From NCBI GenBank assembly GCA_002311835.1, contig DBZY01000071.1, positions 3,930 through 37,298 on the forward strand: 33,369 nt of DNA, given 5' to 3'. The translations under genes and the position numbers were made by a program. Source of the stretch: Proteobacteria bacterium UBA1148. Its GTDB lineage: Bacteria > Pseudomonadota > Gammaproteobacteria > Steroidobacterales > Rariloculaceae. The notes beneath the pieces were generated by a model. That model made no database searches. It saw only the letters and a program-made list of their open reading frames with translations, and was not told the DNA's origin. The stretch's first letter is position 1. Each line of letters opens with the position of its first letter. This document shows, piece by piece, positions 31,344 through 33,369 of the stretch.

Positions 31344-31597
31344 GACTTTGTTCTCTAATATATATTGATCTTGCCGTTGTCCTGTGACCCCAAGTGTACG
31401 CTTCAGTTCACGATCGAGTCGATGTCCTCGTCAAAAGGGAGAGATTCATGTGTTTGCTATCACTTCGGGATTGGGCTTTTGGGCTAAACTACTCGCCCTA
31501 ACTACATGGGGCGCTTGAAAGAACGCCGTTGTTAGCGACGCCGGAATTAACTACGATAACCACACCGCAATCGTTCGCAAAATACTGGATACTGCCC
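31344..31597. other. Divergent intergenic region before the molybdenum enzyme and FmdB-like genes
   Basis: These 254 bases hold promoters for both directions. On the plus strand, TAAACT after a G/T-rich tract is a possible -10 box about 100 bases before the FmdB-like start, but no good -35 is present. An imperfect stem (GGGC...GCCC) overlaps it. I see no small gene I would trust. Confidence 0.3.
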
Positions 31598-31918
31598 ATG
31601 CCTACATATACTTACGAATTCACCCCCGCTGACGGTGGGGAGCCAGAGCGGTTTGAGATCTTTCAGGGTATGGAAGACGCTCCGTTGGTTACACACCCTG
31701 AGACAGGCGACCCTGTCCGCCGGGTTATTACGGGAGGGTTAGCCGTCATGGGTAAGCCCATTCGTCGCAGCACGGTGGTGAACAAATCTTTGCCAGCGGC
31801 TACTCCTTGTGGTTGTAGCCGAACCGCATTAGCACAGGTTATGCGGCCGGCAAGCCAGGGGCCCCGACTCACGACGACTGCTCATCATAGTCATGGCGGT
31901 CGGTCGCATAAACATTGA
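31598..31918 (+). CDS. FmdB-like protein lacking the zinc-ribbon cysteines
   Basis: This 106-residue protein opens like FmdB-type regulators ('MPTYTYEF', then 'FEIFQGMEDAPLVTHPETGDPVRRVITGG'). The four Cys of the usual zinc ribbon are absent: the first pair is replaced in 'YEFTPADGG' and the second pair reads 'HPETGD'. The C-terminal half instead has 'PCGCSR' and a His-rich end ('HHSHGGRSHKH'), which could bind metal on its own. The ATG at 31598 is chosen because it gives the family's standard start. GGAT is about eight bases upstream. A longer frame upstream adds no recognisable sequence. It precedes the M24 gene on the same strand. Confidence 0.72.
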   Translation: MPTYTYEFTPADGGEPERFEIFQGMEDAPLVTHPETGDPVRRVITGGLAVMGKPIRRSTVVNKSLPAATPCGCSRTALAQVMRPASQGPRLTTTAHHSHGGRSHKH

Positions 31919-31979
31919 CTCGGGTTAATGAAGGTCCTACCCATTAAACCAAGACTCTGTGATTGGGAGACGATTAACC

Positions 31980-33275
31980 ATGCCAAATGACGACAATGCG
32001 AACATGATAAAGGGTGAGATGTCCCCAAACTGGAACTGGACCCGGCCTATTGCCGCGCCAGGACATATGGCGGTAGATTTCGAGGAGCGTATCGACTTCG
32101 ATCGGCTACGCGGTTATCGGGTAGCGAGAACCCGTTGGGCGTTACAGAAATCTGAGCTGGGCGCTGTTTTATGCTTTGACAATAATAATATTCGCTATAT
32201 CACTGGCAGCGTGATTGGCGAATGGTCGAGAGATAAGATCTGCCGCTACGCTTTGTTCACGGGGAACTCCGAACCTTATCTCTGGGATTTCGGTTCGGCA
32301 GCAACCCACCATAGACTGTTCTCCCCATGGTTGGATCCAGATCGGTGCAAAGCCGGGATGCTTGGGCTACGTGGTTCTGTTGCAGAAGAAGCTGGTCTAT
32401 TCAAGCAAGCCGCCGAGGAAATTAAGCAGCTTCTGCAAGCTGAAGGTGTGGCGGATATGCCCCTGGGAGTTGATATTTGTGAACCACCCATGATGTTTGC
32501 ATTGCAAGCAGTCGGACTCGAGATTAGAGATGGACAACAGACCATGTTGGATGCACGTCAGATCAAGAGCATGGACGAGATCGTACTGTTAAATATGTCA
32601 GCCGCTATTGTGGACGGAGCCTATCAGGGTATTGCGGAAGCCCTCAAACCGGGCGTGCGAGAAAATGAGATGGTGGCTTTGGCTAGCAAACTCCTGTACG
32701 AGAGCGGCTCCGATGATGTTGAAGCGATTAATGCGGTTTCCGGGGAGCGCTGTAGTCCCCATCCACATAATTTCACTGATCGGATGTATCGGCCCGGTGA
32801 TCAAGCTTTTTTCGATGTGATTCAGTCCTACCTTGGGTATCGAACCTGTTACTACAGGACGCTGAACGTAGGCTCATCAACCCCTGCGCAAGAAGATGCT
32901 TATCGTCGCGCCAGAGAGTGGATTGATGTGGCCATTGAGATGGTGAGGCCCGGGATGACGACCGACAAGATTGCAGCGAAGTGGCCAAAAGCGACAGAGT
33001 TTGGTTTTGCCAATGAGATGGAAGCTTTTGGGCTTCAATTTGGTCACGGTGTTGGACTCGCATTACATGAACGCCCGATTATCAGTCGCCTAGTATCCTT
33101 CGAGAATCCGTTCGAGATAGAAGAAGGTATGGTCTTCGCGTTGGAGACTTATTGCCCGGCTGCGGACGGTAATGGTGCAGCCCGCATAGAAGAGGAGGTT
33201 GTTGTGACCCCGGACGGTTGCCGAGTTATCACGCTCTTCCCGGCGCAAGAATTGTTTATTGCAAATCGGTACTAG
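31980..33275 (+). CDS. M24 peptidase-fold (Xaa-Pro peptidase/creatinase-like) protein
   Basis: This 431-residue protein has a creatinase-type N-domain ('GYRVARTRWALQKSELGAVLCFDNNNIRYITGS') and a C-terminal pita-bread domain. The metal positions read Asp279 ('FFDVIQ'), Cys290 where the second Asp is expected ('GYRTCYYRTL'), His356 ('FGHGVGL'), Glu389 ('ALETY') and Glu404 ('RIEEE'). With one ligand changed, two-metal peptidase activity is doubtful. The general layout also resembles the DMSP lyase DddP, but I cannot assign that. The ATG at 31980 has GGGAG nine bases upstream. A GTG at 31959 is an alternative. It lies 35 bases before an aldehyde dehydrogenase gene, which suggests a catabolic operon. 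Confidence 0.85.
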   Translation: MPNDDNANMIKGEMSPNWNWTRPIAAPGHMAVDFEERIDFDRLRGYRVARTRWALQKSELGAVLCFDNNNIRYITGSVIGEWSRDKICRYALFTGNSEPYLWDFGSAATHHRLFSPWLDPDRCKAGMLGLRGSVAEEAGLFKQAAEEIKQLLQAEGVADMPLGVDICEPPMMFALQAVGLEIRDGQQTMLDARQIKSMDEIVLLNMSAAIVDGAYQGIAEALKPGVRENEMVALASKLLYESGSDDVEAINAVSGERCSPHPHNFTDRMYRPGDQAFFDVIQSYLGYRTCYYRTLNVGSSTPAQEDAYRRAREWIDVAIEMVRPGMTTDKIAAKWPKATEFGFANEMEAFGLQFGHGVGLALHERPIISRLVSFENPFEIEEGMVFALETYCPAADGNGAARIEEEVVVTPDGCRVITLFPAQELFIANRY

Positions 33276-33310
33276 TACAGTTCTATATTTCTCAGCCGCG
33301 GAAAATACCA

Positions 33311-33369
33311 ATGCAGACAGAATTATTTATTGGGGGTGAATGGCGCCCCTCATCAGATGGTGCAATATT
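33311..33369 (+). CDS. Aldehyde dehydrogenase, N-terminal fragment at window edge
   Basis: Only the first 19 codons are present, and the gene runs out of the window. The start 'MQTELFIGGEWRPSSDGAI' matches the N-terminal beta-strand typical of NAD(P)-dependent aldehyde dehydrogenases, where 'IGGEW..S.DG' precedes the Rossmann domain. GGAA lies about eight bases before the ATG. It follows the M24 gene by 35 bases, on the same strand, so both are probably in one operon. The assignment rests on a short motif. Confidence 0.65.
   Translation, partial: MQTELFIGGEWRPSSDGAI

Noticed and set aside
31980..33275. Assignment of the M24 protein as DMSP lyase DddP
   Set aside because: The N-domain resembles DddP in layout, but the second metal-ligand Asp is Cys and I see no DddP-specific residues, so the specific name is not justified.
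1..33369. CRISPR arrays, insertion sequences, phage genes, tRNA or rRNA
   Set aside because: No regularly spaced repeats, transposase or integrase motifs, T-loop patterns or rRNA-like sequence were seen on either strand.

Overview
The window looks like a chromosomal stretch from a free-living Gram-negative bacterium, most likely a marine or otherwise aquatic gammaproteobacterium. The grounds are many Sec, lipoprotein and Tat export signals, an AsmA-type envelope protein, a TRAP transporter, a short RRM cold-type RNA-binding protein, an adrenodoxin-type ferredoxin, and an expansion of secreted proteins known mainly from uncultured lineages. I found no rRNA, tRNA, CRISPR array, insertion sequence or phage gene. 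Genes are dense and mostly in short operons. The taxonomy is inferred from gene content only.

Region 1 (87-4956, minus strand) is a tight seven-gene operon. In transcription order it encodes a DUF6152 protein, three secreted proteins sharing a '[DN]P-x-[LF]-x-G-[IY]-W' motif (called SGIW proteins here), a second DUF6152 protein and two DUF6644 four-helix membrane proteins. Region 2 (5170-11921) is mixed: a periplasmic cyclophilin-type isomerase followed in frame by a small Cys-pair ORF, an MFS/GPH transporter divergent from a bicupin protein, a beta-lactamase-fold serine hydrolase, an M23 peptidase, and a DUF4159 protein with a small membrane partner. Region 3 (12118-18184) has a large AsmA protein, an amidase, a BNR-type lipoprotein and the RRM protein.

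Region 4 (18757-22923) is a second SGIW/DUF6152 cluster: one SGIW gene on the plus strand converging on a three-gene minus-strand operon of a ricin-lectin/esterase fusion, an SGIW protein and a DUF6152 protein. Region 5 (23096-28615) holds a [2Fe-2S] ferredoxin, a YCII protein, a lipoprotein RidA homologue, a complete TRAP transporter (dctPQM) and a divergent TauE/SafE exporter. The DNA between the last two is rich in palindromes resembling LacI-family operators. Region 6 (28658-33369) holds a two-subunit molybdenum hydroxylase exported by Tat, an FmdB-like protein without its zinc cysteines, an M24 peptidase-fold protein with one metal ligand changed, and the start of an aldehyde dehydrogenase.

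The best candidate for an undescribed system is the SGIW/DUF6152/DUF6644 set. Five SGIW paralogues share a disulfide-capable Cys pair. All three DUF6152 proteins have His-His at the predicted mature N-terminus, and in each the second His lies exactly 27 residues before the His of an Asn-Pro-His motif. Their co-transcription with two His-containing four-helix membrane proteins suggests a periplasmic, possibly metal-dependent pathway. That function is my inference and is not shown by the sequence. The rest of the window reads as oxidative catabolism and solute uptake.
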